A stretch of DNA of 64,000 nt from Ignavibacteriales bacterium (GTDB lineage: Bacteria > Bacteroidota > Ignavibacteria > Ignavibacteriales > Melioribacteraceae): the NCBI GenBank assembly GCA_016177735.1, contig JACOUS010000039.1, positions 62,001-126,000 on the forward strand, written 5' to 3'. Numbering within the stretch: position 1 is the first letter of the stretch; each line of letters starts with the position of its first letter. Both the position numbers and the translations under genes were made by a program. Positions 34,402-43,977 of the stretch are shown here, piece after piece. The notes below the pieces were generated by a model. The model was not told the DNA's origin. It did not search any database and saw nothing but the letters and a program-made list of their open reading frames with translations.

Positions 34402-35693
34402 AAGCTGGTTTTACCCGGCGGTTGTTTTTCAACAAGCACTTTGCTGATTCTTTTATTAATGACTTCTTTGACGGTAAATTTATAGTTATTGGATATAAAA
34501 TGAAATCCTTGATTCGGAATCATTCCGGCGCGATGAAAAATAAATCCGCCGACAGTATCGTAGTCGTCATGTTCGGATGAAAAATCCGCATCAAGAAGTT
34601 CATTCAGTTTGTCGATCGGAACTTTGCCTTTCAATAAAAAACTCTCTTCACTCAATTTGGTGAATTGCATTTCATCTTTATCGTACTCGTCTCTAATATC
34701 GCCGACTATCTCCTCCAAAATATCTTCGAGGGAAATTAATCCGGCAGTGCCGCCGTATTCATCCACAACAATTCCGAGATGCATTTTTTTATCCTGGAAT
34801 TCATGCAGAAGATCGATGATCAATTTTGTTCCGGGTACAAACATTGCCTCGCGCGCAAGTGTTCGTATCTGCAAACTTTTTTTGAGTTCCGGGTTCCGCA
34901 AAATCGGAAGAAGGTCTTTCGCAAAAATGATACCGATTATATTATCGAGATTATTTTCATACAATGGAATTCTGCTATGCCCGGACTCGGTTATTATTTT
35001 CATCAAAGTTTCAAAATCGACATCGATATCAACAGCGGCGATGTCAACTCTCGGCGTCATTATTTCCCGCGCAGTAACATTTTTAAAATCAACGATACCG
35101 CGTATGAGTTCTTGCTCATTTTCTTTTATTTTTTCATCGTCTGATGCAAACTCGGTCAATTCAGAAATTTCGGAAGTGACCGTCCCGTTTTTGCGTTTGA
35201 TGAGTTTTAACTTGTTCGAAAAAAATTTTATTGAACCAATAAGCATCAGTGTGAATGGAGAGAACAAGATATTAATCCACCGGAGAGGAATTACGCTAAC
35301 GCGCACGAAACTTTCGGGATATTTCTCCGCAATTTTTTTCGGATAGATTTCACAGAAAATAAGAACAACGGTTGTGAGCAGAAAGATTTGGATCAATAAA
35401 GCAATTTCAATTGAGATATGAATAACGGCGGCATAATTTATGGCAAGCATTACCGAAACTATTGCCGCCGCAGTGTTTGCAAGGGTTTTACCGATTGTGA
35501 GTGTAATTATAAATCTGCGCGTGTCGTCCAAAAGTAATTGTACGTAGCCGCCGATAATTTTATAATCTTTCTCAAGTTCTTTGATTCTCTTTTTGTCCAA
35601 CGAAAAAAAAGCGGTTTCGGACGCGGAAAAAAAAGCAGATAGTATTAAACAAATAATCAAAACGGAAATATGAGACAGCGGACTAATATCCAA
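34398..35693 (-). CDS. HlyC/CorC family transporter (CNNM-CBS)
   Basis: 431 residues. An N-terminal CNNM/DUF21 membrane domain (SAFFSASETAFFSLDKKRIK..., about 1-185) is followed by a CBS-domain pair (MTPRVDIAAVDID, then IVVDEYGGTAGLISLEDILEEIVGDI) and a C-terminal CorC_HlyC domain. Relatives act in magnesium/cobalt efflux or Na-coupled Mg transport; the historical hemolysin name is misleading. It heads the MCE transcript. Confidence 0.9.
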   Translation of the reverse strand: MDISPLSHISVLIICLILSAFFSASETAFFSLDKKRIKELEKDYKIIGGYVQLLLDDTRRFIITLTIGKTLANTAAAIVSVMLAINYAAVIHISIEIALLIQIFLLTTVVLIFCEIYPKKIAEKYPESFVRVSVIPLRWINILFSPFTLMLIGSIKFFSNKLKLIKRKNGTVTSEISELTEFASDDEKIKENEQELIRGIVDFKNVTAREIMTPRVDIAAVDIDVDFETLMKIITESGHSRIPLYENNLDNIIGIIFAKDLLPILRNPELKKSLQIRTLAREAMFVPGTKLIIDLLHEFQDKKMHLGIVVDEYGGTAGLISLEDILEEIVGDIRDEYDKDEMQFTKLSEESFLLKGKVPIDKLNELLDADFSSEHDDYDTVGGFIFHRAGMIPNQGFHFISNNYKFTVKEVINKRISKVLVEKQPPGKTSL

Positions 35694-35734
35694 TTAAAAT
35701 AAATTCCTCTCTTGTTCAACATATCAATTAAAAT

Positions 35735-36163
35735 TTAGAACGGCAGATCGTTATCTTCGGCAACAGTTTGTGAATCGTTTTCGTAATTACTTTTTTCAGC
35801 GTACGATTCGCCGCCGCTTGTTTCTCTGCCTTCAAGCGGAATCAAACGTTCGCTGATAACTTCTGTAATGTAACGTTTAATGCCCTCTTTATCGGTGTAA
35901 TCTCTTTTGGAGATTCTGCCTTCAACGTAAAACTTCTTCCCTTTTTTCAATGCATCTTTGAAAAAATCGGGCAGACTGTATGCAACAACATTATGCCAAG
36001 TAGTTTCGTTAACCCAATTGCCGTCTTTGCCTTTGTAACTTCTTGTTGTAGCAAGCGAGAAACTGGTAACTGAAATATTGGTTGTTGTAAATCTGTTTTC
36101 GGCATCACCGCCAAGATTGCCGATAAGCATTATTTTGTTTAATGAGAAAGCCAATTTGTTCAC
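35735..36163 (-). CDS. ssb: Single-stranded DNA-binding protein
   Basis: 142 residues. The OB-fold begins NKIMLIGNLGGDAENRFT and contains WHNVVAY and KGKKFYVEGRISKRDYTDK. An S/N/E-rich linker ends in the acidic tip DNDLPF, the docking peptide for SSB partners. It binds single-stranded DNA in replication and repair. The start used here adds seven residues before the canonical region; MLIGNL-proximal Met codons are alternatives. Confidence 0.95.
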   Translation of the reverse strand: MNKLAFSLNKIMLIGNLGGDAENRFTTTNISVTSFSLATTRSYKGKDGNWVNETTWHNVVAYSLPDFFKDALKKGKKFYVEGRISKRDYTDKEGIKRYITEVISERLIPLEGRETSGGESYAEKSNYENDSQTVAEDNDLPF

Positions 36164-36230
36164 CTATGTTTGTTGTTAATCTTTCAGCTATTAATTTAAA
36201 ACTATTATGGAAATAAGCCAATTTTATTTT

Positions 36231-36695
36231 TTATCTCGTTACAATAAATGCGCCTTTGAAAGCCTGAATAGCACGGATTTCGTTTTTAATTCTTTCGGCT
36301 TCTTCTCTGCTTTCAAACGGCGGAAGCTGAACAACAAAAAGCTGGACTTGCTCGTTAAAAGAAATGTTCAGCGTATAATCAGTTTTGTTTTGATTTTCGC
36401 GGACAAAAATTTCGGCTCTCTCTTTTGTAGTGAACGCACCGGCTTGTATTAAAAATTTTTGATAGGATTTTTCGACGGGCTGTGTTTCTTTGTTTTCATG
36501 AATCGATGATGAATCCGCTGTTTCGGGAATTTGTGTCTCGTTTTTTATTTCTACGGAAGCAGTATCAATTTTTTCGACATCGTCAAAAACATAAATCTCT
36601 TTGCCTTCTGTCTGCGCTTCCGTTTCTTTTGATGGAGTGCACGCAAAGGAAAAAGTTAAAATGAGCACACATATAAAATTTAGAAACGATTTCAT
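36231..36695 (-). CDS. SPOR-domain lipoprotein
   Basis: 154 residues. A lipoprotein signal with lipobox SFAC (Cys19) is followed by a low-complexity Glu/Thr/Ser linker and a C-terminal SPOR domain of about 75 residues (FLIQAGAFTTKERAEIFVR... LFVVQLPPFESREEAE). SPOR domains bind denuded peptidoglycan glycan strands, often at the septum. It probably sits in the outer or inner membrane facing the periplasm. Confidence 0.85.
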   Translation of the reverse strand: MKSFLNFICVLILTFSFACTPSKETEAQTEGKEIYVFDDVEKIDTASVEIKNETQIPETADSSSIHENKETQPVEKSYQKFLIQAGAFTTKERAEIFVRENQNKTDYTLNISFNEQVQLFVVQLPPFESREEAERIKNEIRAIQAFKGAFIVTR

Positions 36696-36716
36696 TGTTG
36701 TGTTTCCCCAAAAAAG

Positions 36717-36828
36717 AAAAGGCTGTCAACTGTGCGATGTTAAATATAAGATGGAAAATGTTAAATGGAATTTCTAAATATTTCCATCTTACATTTCCCA
36801 TTTCACAATAACATTAATTAACAGCCTC
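36717..36828 (-). terminator. Long nested palindrome, probable terminator of the SGNH gene
   Basis: Outer arms AGGCTGT and ACAGCCT enclose a second, perfect 11-base inverted repeat TAAGATGGAAA / TTTCCATCTTA. On the minus strand the outer stem ends in ACAGCCTTTTCTTTTTT, a U-rich tail, so it can terminate the upstream SGNH transcript. Its length, about 110 bases, is unusual for a terminator and suggests a decayed repeat element. Confidence 0.6.
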
Positions 36829-36840
36829 TCTCAAAAAAAA

Positions 36841-38127
36841 CTAAAATGCGATATTATCCAATGCGCCTTCCGGGAAAATCGGGATCCCGAGTTTATCATA
36901 TTCTACTTTTTTAGCAAGTACTAAACTGCCCGGAATAGTAGATACGTTTACCAACGGAATCTTTGCACCGAATTTTGTATTGATTACTTTTATGAATTCA
37001 TTTGCAATAATTGCATAACCCTGATTTGTCGGGTGAACGCCGTCCAAACTGAAAATTCCGCCTTCAACATAACGAGCGGTAAAATGAATGCCGTCAACTA
37101 TTAAGCCGCTTGCAGCAACGTTAGTGAAGAATGCCTTTATATCAACAACGCCGTAACCTTTTGCTGTGGCTAACGAAGAAATTATTTGGTTGTAGCCGGC
37201 TATAACTTGTTTTGCAATTGCAATTTCACTTTCGTCAAGAATTACACCGTTAGATAACGGATTTTGTGGAGATAGACCTTTGCCTTGTGCCAATTCAGCC
37301 GCTGCTTGAAGGGTAAGTAAATTTTTTCGAAGATCCATCGCAGCTACACTTCCATCGGATTTTGTTCCTACAACTTGCGAGACACCGCCGAGTAAAAGCT
37401 GTCCGCCGACAGTTGTAAAGAAAGGAACTGATGTAACATCAGGAATATTTGCTACAACTACTTTTGCCGATGTTTGCGAAAGCGCATCAAGAATTTGTCC
37501 GTACCACGTTTGGAAATTAGCCGGTGTAGTTACCGGAAATAATCCGCCTCTCGTTGCATAAGCGAGAATATCGTTGTTGCCAATCCACAATGTAACGAAT
37601 GTAGGATTTTGAGCGATTGCTAATTGCAATTGTGTACCTGAACCTCTCAAAACAGCATCGAACATAGCGTTCGGAGCTCCAAACTGTGCTGTGTAATTAT
37701 TAGCGCTCGAAGTTGTGTTCGCTACATCCCACAAGAAAGCACCTTTAACACCAAGATTATTATATGGAGCCGGATATGTTAAATTTTTCGGGGTACCAGC
37801 ACTTGAATTTATTTTTGTCACAAAAGGACTAACCGATTGTACTTCTATTCTTCCGCCTGAACCCGGGTCGGTAAACAAAGCTTGTGCATATGTTGTACCG
37901 ACTTGCTTTGCAATTAAATTTCCGTAAGAATATTCTTGTGCAGATTCAAAAACAGAACCGGATTGCTCGCCTTGTGTAAGACTGTTACCGATGGACACAA
38001 ATTTAGTAAAGTTTGCGCTGCCGGTTGAAGGAGCTTCGGGAACGGTGAGATCGGATTTATCCTCGCAGCTAACAAAGACGATTGCAAACAAACTTAGTAA
38101 TGCTATCAAATATTTATTGATTTTCAT
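36841..38127 (-). CDS. SGNH/GDSL-family lipoprotein hydrolase
   Basis: 428 residues. The lipobox FVSC (Cys21) is followed by SGNH blocks: catalytic serine in SIGNSLTQG (block I), WIGNNDIL (block III), and DGVHPTNQGY with the Asp-His pair (block V). It is an esterase or acylhydrolase predicted to be lipid-anchored and exported; the substrate is unknown. It lies 19 bases downstream of the FadL-like gene, an association seen in this phylum, so it may act on a lipid imported by that channel (inference). Confidence 0.88.
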   Translation of the reverse strand: MKINKYLIALLSLFAIVFVSCEDKSDLTVPEAPSTGSANFTKFVSIGNSLTQGEQSGSVFESAQEYSYGNLIAKQVGTTYAQALFTDPGSGGRIEVQSVSPFVTKINSSAGTPKNLTYPAPYNNLGVKGAFLWDVANTTSSANNYTAQFGAPNAMFDAVLRGSGTQLQLAIAQNPTFVTLWIGNNDILAYATRGGLFPVTTPANFQTWYGQILDALSQTSAKVVVANIPDVTSVPFFTTVGGQLLLGGVSQVVGTKSDGSVAAMDLRKNLLTLQAAAELAQGKGLSPQNPLSNGVILDESEIAIAKQVIAGYNQIISSLATAKGYGVVDIKAFFTNVAASGLIVDGIHFTARYVEGGIFSLDGVHPTNQGYAIIANEFIKVINTKFGAKIPLVNVSTIPGSLVLAKKVEYDKLGIPIFPEGALDNIAF

Positions 38128-38146
38128 AGTCGTTATCCTGTATTAG

Positions 38147-39382
38147 TTAAAAGTTATAACTAAAGTTTACGCCAAACAGATGAGCAGTTGAATTGTAAAC
38201 GCCGTTAAAAGGTGCCTCGCCACCGGTATAATTAATTTGCGAGTCGGTTATTTCCCTTTCATTAAATCTCAAGAATAAATATGCAACATCAACGTTGATA
38301 TTATCCGTTAGTTTATACCCGAAACCAATATTGAAACCAAGTCTATCGGAATCCGGCAGTGTTGGTTCAACTAATTCATCCTTTACAGGATTGTTATCAA
38401 AAAGAAACCCGCCTCTTAAAGCGAGAGCGTCTGTTAAAATATATTCGCCGCCCAATCTTAAGATGTAAGTATTTTCATAATCTCTAACAGCGGCAAGATC
38501 TTCTTGTGATTCATCTTTAAAATCAACCGCGAGTACATCGTAGCTTGACCAGCCGATATATTGGAAATCTGCAGTAATAGTTAAATACTCAAGCGGTTTG
38601 TATGCAACACCGGCAGTTAAATTCATTGGAGTTGTTAACGAAGCAGATATATCCCCCGAAGGTACTAATGCGCTAAATTGTGAAGGAGCTTCCGTTTCCG
38701 CTGTGCCTTCAAAATCAAATGTTGATTCGCTTCTGAAGCTAACACCGGCTGAAAACTGATCGGACACTTTGTAAAAAATGCCGGCAGTAAAACCCCATGC
38801 AGTAGCATCGCCGGATAAATTAACTTGTGCTTCGCCATCAAACGGTGCCAAGTCTGCATTGCGGATAATCTTAACATCTCCGAAAGCAAAATTTAAACCG
38901 GCACTGATCGATAATTCTTCGGTTAATTTATAAGCAACAACCGGATTGAAAAAGAAAGTTCTAACTTCTGTATCAACAGCCAAATATCTTCCGGGCCAGG
39001 TATCGTCCCATTCGGTACCCAAACCAAACGGATTGTTTACACCCAAGCCCACAAAAAGATCGTCTGTGAATTGGTGTGTAACGTAGAAATTAAACGGTGT
39101 GAATAACTGACTATGCTGGGAATATTCAGTTATATCGGGCGCCGGTCCGCGGAAAGAAGAAATCGGGCTGATTAAAGTAACACCGGCTGATATTCTTGTA
39201 CCGCTTAATTGGGTAATGCCGGCTGGATTGAAATAAATTGCAGATGGGTCGTTGGCTAATCCGGTAAAAGCGCCGCCCATTGCCATGGCACGTGCACCGT
39301 GTTCGTTAATTTGAAATCCTCCGGCAAATACACCGGAAGTGAATATTGAACAGACAACAAATAACAGTAGTACTTTTTTCAC
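38147..39382 (-). CDS. OmpP1/FadL family outer-membrane transporter
   Basis: 411 residues. The signal peptide ends near VFAGG, then the FadL N-terminal hatch (FQINEHGARAMAMGGAFTGL, DPSAIYFNPAGIT) and a beta-barrel of alternating aromatic strands ending in FGVNFSYNF with the C-terminal Phe. FadL proteins take up long-chain fatty acids or hydrophobic aromatic compounds. The ribosome-binding site GAGGAGG precedes the ATG. Confidence 0.92.
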   Translation of the reverse strand: MKKVLLLFVVCSIFTSGVFAGGFQINEHGARAMAMGGAFTGLANDPSAIYFNPAGITQLSGTRISAGVTLISPISSFRGPAPDITEYSQHSQLFTPFNFYVTHQFTDDLFVGLGVNNPFGLGTEWDDTWPGRYLAVDTEVRTFFFNPVVAYKLTEELSISAGLNFAFGDVKIIRNADLAPFDGEAQVNLSGDATAWGFTAGIFYKVSDQFSAGVSFRSESTFDFEGTAETEAPSQFSALVPSGDISASLTTPMNLTAGVAYKPLEYLTITADFQYIGWSSYDVLAVDFKDESQEDLAAVRDYENTYILRLGGEYILTDALALRGGFLFDNNPVKDELVEPTLPDSDRLGFNIGFGYKLTDNINVDVAYLFLRFNEREITDSQINYTGGEAPFNGVYNSTAHLFGVNFSYNF

Positions 39383-39457
39383 ATAACCTCCTCTTTGTAT
39401 AGTGAAAATTCTGGCAAAGAAAATAATTATTTGTTTTCTAAAAGCAAATATGTTTTA

Positions 39458-39958
39458 CTATTCTATTGTTAGCAGTACGCCTCCTTTTTCTATTGAGTCT
39501 CCTTCTTTAACTTTTATCTCTTTCACAACTCCGTGAGAAGTTGATCTGATTTCATTTTCCATTTTCATTGCTTCGAGCAGCAGAACCGGCTCGCCAATTT
39601 CTACTGCATCGCCCATTTGTTTTTTTATTTTTAATACTAATCCCGGCATCGGCGCTGTGAGTTGAACCGCTCTTTTACTATGAATATTTTTAGCGATTAT
39701 TTCACTTGCTGTCTGTTGTAATTTCGAGCGGACAGTACAATCGTAATACCAGCCTTCAATCAGCAATCCTATCCGGTCGGAATTTTTTTTATGAAGTGCC
39801 GCTTCGAAAGGTTTGCTATTAATCCACAGTAAATATGCATGGCTGCCAAGATGCGACAACTCAGCTTTGATTTTCTTGCCGTTAATTTCCAATTCGTTTC
39901 TACTCAGAAATTTTACGGTAAATTTTTTGCTGTCAATTGTAACAATGTACTCATTCAT
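39458..39958 (-). CDS. Biotin carboxyl carrier protein
   Basis: About 166 residues. The C-terminal biotinyl domain (about 90-166) has the biotinylation site EAMKMEN and the opening APMPGLVLKI. The N-terminal half resembles the linker domain of acyl-CoA carboxylase alpha subunits. It starts at the ATG at 39958, inside the end of the biotin carboxylase gene (8-base overlap). Together they form the biotin half of a carboxylase, probably propionyl- or acetyl-CoA-type. The carboxyltransferase gene is not in the window. Confidence 0.9.
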   Translation of the reverse strand: MNEYIVTIDSKKFTVKFLSRNELEINGKKIKAELSHLGSHAYLLWINSKPFEAALHKKNSDRIGLLIEGWYYDCTVRSKLQQTASEIIAKNIHSKRAVQLTAPMPGLVLKIKKQMGDAVEIGEPVLLLEAMKMENEIRSTSHGVVKEIKVKEGDSIEKGGVLLTIE

Positions 39959-41444
39959 ATAATTGATCAAGCCAGTTATTTGACTGATTCACTTTGCTTT
40001 TCTTTATATTTTTTTCTTCATCGAACTTAACGAGTGCACTTAATACAGCGGCAATTTCTTCGTATTCACTTGCTACGCCGTTCTTCCAGCTATCCGGAAT
40101 GAGCGGCAAAAATTCTTCATCAACAAAATTGATGTTGAACGAGCCGTCTAAAAATTTTTTCTGTTCGAATATCCAGCTAAATGACGGAATGTTGGTAACA
40201 ACACCGAGTATTTGATATTCCTTCAAAGCTCTTTTCATTCTTGCAATTGCTTCATCGCGGTTAATTCCCCATGCCGTAACTTTGGCAAGCAAAGGATCAT
40301 AATAAACCGGTACATCACTCATCAAATCAATTCCTCTGTCAATTCTGATTCCGGGTCCCGAAGTCAGCCGGTGATGAATTATTTTTCCGATAGATGGTGC
40401 AAAATTATTATCAACATCTTCGGCATAAATTCTGCACTCAACTGCATGTCCTTTAATTTGAATTTCGGTCTGTGTAACATCAATCTTTTCGCCGGCGGCA
40501 ATTTTGATTTGCTGTTTTACGAGATCTATTCCGGTAATCATTTCGGTAACCGGATGTTCAACTTGCAAGCGTGTATTCATTTCGAGGAAATAAAAATTTT
40601 TCTCTATGTCCATCAAAAATTCAATTGTGCCGGCATTATAATAATTGCATGCCTTCGCCGCTTGAATTGCGGCTGATGTAATTCTCTCTCTTGTTTTTTT
40701 GTCGATAAACATAGATGGGGCTTCTTCAACAACTTTTTGATGCCGTCGCTGAACGGAACAGTCTCTTTCAAACAGATGAATGTAATTACCGAATTTATCG
40801 CCGAGAATTTGGACTTCGATGTGTTTCGGATTTTCGATCAGCTTTTCAATGTAAACTTCTTTTTTGCCGAAGGCTTTTAATGATTCGCTTTGTGCAAGCT
40901 GGAATGCCGATTCAAATTCATTTTCGCTGAAAACTTTCCGCATCCCTTTTCCGCCGCCGCCGGCAGAAGCTTTTATCATAACCGGATAACCAATTTGTTC
41001 AGCCAAACGGATTCCTTCTTCAGCATTCAACAGCGGTTCAACAGTACCCGGCACAATCGGAACATCATTCAGCTTCATCAATTTTCGCGCTGAGGTTTTT
41101 TCGCCCATCATTTTTACGGATGTGGAAGACGGACCAATAAACACAACGCCGGAATCTTCAACCATTTTTATGAATTCGGAATTTTCCGAAAGGAATCCGT
41201 AGCCGGGATGAATTGCATCGGCACAGATTTTTTTTGCAAGCTCGATAATTTTTTCTTTGTGAAGGTAAGATTCATTTGCGGGCGGCGGACCGATTAAATA
41301 TGCTTCGTCCGCAATTCGAACGTGAAGAGAATTGTTGTCTGCTTCCGAATAGATTACTGCCGAGCAGATGTTCATCTCGCGGCAAGCTTTGATAACTCTT
41401 ACCGCAATTTCTCCCCTATTGGCTATTAGGATTTTCTTAAACAT
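39951..41444 (-). CDS. accC: Biotin carboxylase (acyl-CoA carboxylase subunit)
   Basis: 497 residues. FKKILIANRGEIAVRVI opens the pre-ATP domain; the ATP-grasp glycine-rich loop is MIKASAGGGGKGMR. MNTRLQVEHPVTEM and a C-terminal biotin-carboxylase domain (VECRIYAED...) follow, with an extra tail of about 45 residues compared with E. coli AccC. It carboxylates biotin using ATP and bicarbonate. The extension and the attached carrier gene favour a propionyl/3-methylcrotonyl-type alpha subunit split in two. An in-frame GTG precedes the ATG at 41444. Confidence 0.93.
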   Translation of the reverse strand: MFKKILIANRGEIAVRVIKACREMNICSAVIYSEADNNSLHVRIADEAYLIGPPPANESYLHKEKIIELAKKICADAIHPGYGFLSENSEFIKMVEDSGVVFIGPSSTSVKMMGEKTSARKLMKLNDVPIVPGTVEPLLNAEEGIRLAEQIGYPVMIKASAGGGGKGMRKVFSENEFESAFQLAQSESLKAFGKKEVYIEKLIENPKHIEVQILGDKFGNYIHLFERDCSVQRRHQKVVEEAPSMFIDKKTRERITSAAIQAAKACNYYNAGTIEFLMDIEKNFYFLEMNTRLQVEHPVTEMITGIDLVKQQIKIAAGEKIDVTQTEIQIKGHAVECRIYAEDVDNNFAPSIGKIIHHRLTSGPGIRIDRGIDLMSDVPVYYDPLLAKVTAWGINRDEAIARMKRALKEYQILGVVTNIPSFSWIFEQKKFLDGSFNINFVDEEFLPLIPDSWKNGVASEYEEIAAVLSALVKFDEEKNIKKSKVNQSNNWLDQLYE

Positions 41445-41454
41445 CACTCACATC

Positions 41455-41620
41455 TGCCCCAAACTTTTCCCAGGCATTCAACTAAGTTGATCACCCTAAA
41501 ATATGGGCTAAAGCCCCGTGTGTTTTTGTGTTCATCTCCCCGACTAAAGGACGTGGATAACTATATAACCCAATATCTATAGGGATTTTAACCCCATGTT
41601 ATAAAAACGGTCAGCCGAGT
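41455..41620. repeat. Repeat-bearing intergenic gap (MITE-like fragment plus REP-like hairpins)
   Basis: Just upstream of accC lies CCCCAAACTTTTCCCAGGCA at 41457-41476, a half copy of the palindromic element found at 48.64 and 61.66 kb. It is followed by GGGCTAAAGCCCC (about 41505-41517) and CCCCGACTAAAGGACGTGG (about 41538-41556), relatives of the hairpins in the 33-kb gap. No gene is seen between accC and mutS2. Confidence 0.6.
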
Positions 41621-41624
41621 GGCA

Positions 41625-43976
41625 TCACTGTTTGAATTCAACAATTGTGACGCCGTCACCACCGCTTTCTATTCCGGCAAAATAAAATTTTTCGACTCCA
41701 ATATAACTTTTCAGAATCGATTGCACTAATTGTTTTAAAACGCCGGTTCCCTTCCCGTGAAGAATTTCTACGCGCGCTACGCCGCGCATGTATGTGTTAT
41801 CCAAAAATTTGATTATCTCCGGTTCTGCGTCTTCATATTTCTTGCCTCGAATATCCAGCCGGTAATTAACATCGTAAAGATCAAAATTAATTTGCGGGCG
41901 TTTGCTTTCAACTGCTTCGGATTTTTTTGACGGCACAAGTTCGGAATATTTCGCTTTTACTTTTAATGAGCCGATTGAAAGCACCGCTCTGTTTTTTTTC
42001 TTATCGAGTTCTTCTACTATTCCTACTGAGCTCGTTCCTTTGATTGCGGCGTAACCACCGATTTCAATTTCTTTGTCGAGCTGTTCGACTTTCTGTTCCT
42101 CTTTAACAATTTGCTTTGCTTCTTGCTTGAGCTGTTCAATTAGCTGTTTCTCGGTTTTCACTACTTCTTTTTTCGCGTTCGATTCTTTTATGTTTTTTAT
42201 CGCCGTTTCAATTCTTTTATTAATATCGCTCAAGTATAGATTTGCCTTCTCACGCGTTTCTTCAAGAATCTCTCTTTTTTGTTTTTCCAATTGCTCAATT
42301 TTATTTTGATATAAATTCGTCAGTCCTTTCAATCGCAGATTTTCATTCTCAATCTTATGAAGCTGTGTTCTTAATTCTTTTGATTTTTTTTCGATCTCAA
42401 CAAGAAAATCTTCAATCTTCGTTTTATCGGTATCGAGATATTCTTTCGATAATTTGATGAACGTTTCGTCAAAACCAATCCGTGATGCGACTTCGAAAGC
42501 GTAGCTTGAACCGGGCATCCCCTGATTAAATTTATAAGTTGGTTTCAGTTCGTCGGTATCAAATTCCATTGATGAATTTTGAAAACCTTCCATTTGATTT
42601 GCGATAAGTTTCAGAGAACCGTGATGTGTTGTTGCCAAAACTTTTGCGCCTTTATCGCGCAAACTAATCAGCACGCCGACTGCAATAGCAGAACCTTCTG
42701 CCGGATCCGTGCCGGTTCCTATTTCGTCCAAAAGTACAAGTGATTTTTTACCGGCTTGTTGAATAGTTCTTCTAATATTTTTTAAGTGAGAGCTGAACGT
42801 GCTCAAATCGTCTTCGATTGACTGTGCATCGCCGATATCGACAAGTATATTATCAAAGAAATGCAAATTGGAGTCTGCGTGAACCGGAATCGGGATGCCG
42901 GACTGCACAAGCAGTGAAAGCAATCCGGTTGTTTTTAGGGTTACTGTTTTTCCTCCGGCGTTAGGTCCGGTAATTAGAATAACAGAAGCACCGTCAAATT
43001 TTAGATTGAGCGAAATAGTTTTTTCATGACCCAATTTTTTAAGAAGAATCGGATGCCGCGCGTCAATCAAATTGTACGGTTGTGATTCATTGAGCGAAGG
43101 AAACGAACCCATAATTTCAATGCTGTATTTTGCGCGCGCAAAAATTGAATCGAACTCCGAAATACTTTCAAGCGATTTTTGCAGTTGATAACTTTGAGTG
43201 CCGATTCGCTCCGTCAAAATTTTTAGAATCTTTTCAATCTCTCTTTTCTCAGCAAAACTAAGCGAAAGAATTTCATTGTTCAGTTCCAAAGTTTCTTCCG
43301 GTTCTATATAAACAGTTAGCCCGGTTGATGATTCAGAATGGACAAAGCCTCTAACGTGGCGTTTGTGTTCGGCTTTTACCGGCAGAACAATTCTGCCGTC
43401 CCGTAAAGTGATATATTCTTCTTGAACGAGATATGAATCACTGAATTGTTTTAAAAGTTTTGTTACAAGTTTTCTTAATGAATTTTCTTTTTCTCTGATA
43501 TCAATTCTAATTTCTTTCAGGCGAGGAGTTGCATCGTCCTTTATTTCACCGCTTTCTGTAAAAATTTTGGTGATGTGATGTTCAAAAACTTTATCAACAA
43601 AAAGCTGCTCACTCAAGTGAATCAGGTTTTCTACTTCCGCCTCGCCCGGTTTCAAAAATAACGCAAGCTGGCGCGAAGTGACGGCAAGTTTGTAAATATC
43701 AAGTATCTGCTTCGCCGTTAAAACAGCTCCTTCAATTCTGCTTATCGATAATGTTTCGGAGAGATCGGGCAGATATTCAATTGGCGGGTAATCTTTAACA
43801 ATAAGAATTTCTTTCGCTTCGTTTACTCTTCTGCCGTCTTCAACAACATCATCCGCATTATCAAAAGGAATTTTATTGAGTAAAAGTGTTTTCCCGCTTT
43901 CCGTAAGACAGTACTTTGAAATGTGCGATACTACTTTGTTGAATTCCAGTTTTTCTAAAGTTTCTTTGTCAACCAT
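41625..43976 (-). CDS. mutS2: Endonuclease MutS2
   Basis: 783 residues. A MutS core without the mismatch-recognition domain has the ABC ATPase P-loop TGPNAGGKTVTLKT and LLDEIGTGTDPAEGSA. A long coiled coil (about 515-630) and a C-terminal Smr nuclease domain with LDIRGKKYEDAEP and HGKGTGVLK follow. MutS2 suppresses recombination and, in some bacteria, splits collided ribosomes. It lies 1 base after cvpA in the same direction. Confidence 0.95.
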   Translation of the reverse strand: MVDKETLEKLEFNKVVSHISKYCLTESGKTLLLNKIPFDNADDVVEDGRRVNEAKEILIVKDYPPIEYLPDLSETLSISRIEGAVLTAKQILDIYKLAVTSRQLALFLKPGEAEVENLIHLSEQLFVDKVFEHHITKIFTESGEIKDDATPRLKEIRIDIREKENSLRKLVTKLLKQFSDSYLVQEEYITLRDGRIVLPVKAEHKRHVRGFVHSESSTGLTVYIEPEETLELNNEILSLSFAEKREIEKILKILTERIGTQSYQLQKSLESISEFDSIFARAKYSIEIMGSFPSLNESQPYNLIDARHPILLKKLGHEKTISLNLKFDGASVILITGPNAGGKTVTLKTTGLLSLLVQSGIPIPVHADSNLHFFDNILVDIGDAQSIEDDLSTFSSHLKNIRRTIQQAGKKSLVLLDEIGTGTDPAEGSAIAVGVLISLRDKGAKVLATTHHGSLKLIANQMEGFQNSSMEFDTDELKPTYKFNQGMPGSSYAFEVASRIGFDETFIKLSKEYLDTDKTKIEDFLVEIEKKSKELRTQLHKIENENLRLKGLTNLYQNKIEQLEKQKREILEETREKANLYLSDINKRIETAIKNIKESNAKKEVVKTEKQLIEQLKQEAKQIVKEEQKVEQLDKEIEIGGYAAIKGTSSVGIVEELDKKKNRAVLSIGSLKVKAKYSELVPSKKSEAVESKRPQINFDLYDVNYRLDIRGKKYEDAEPEIIKFLDNTYMRGVARVEILHGKGTGVLKQLVQSILKSYIGVEKFYFAGIESGGDGVTIVEFKQ

Positions 43977-43977
43977 A

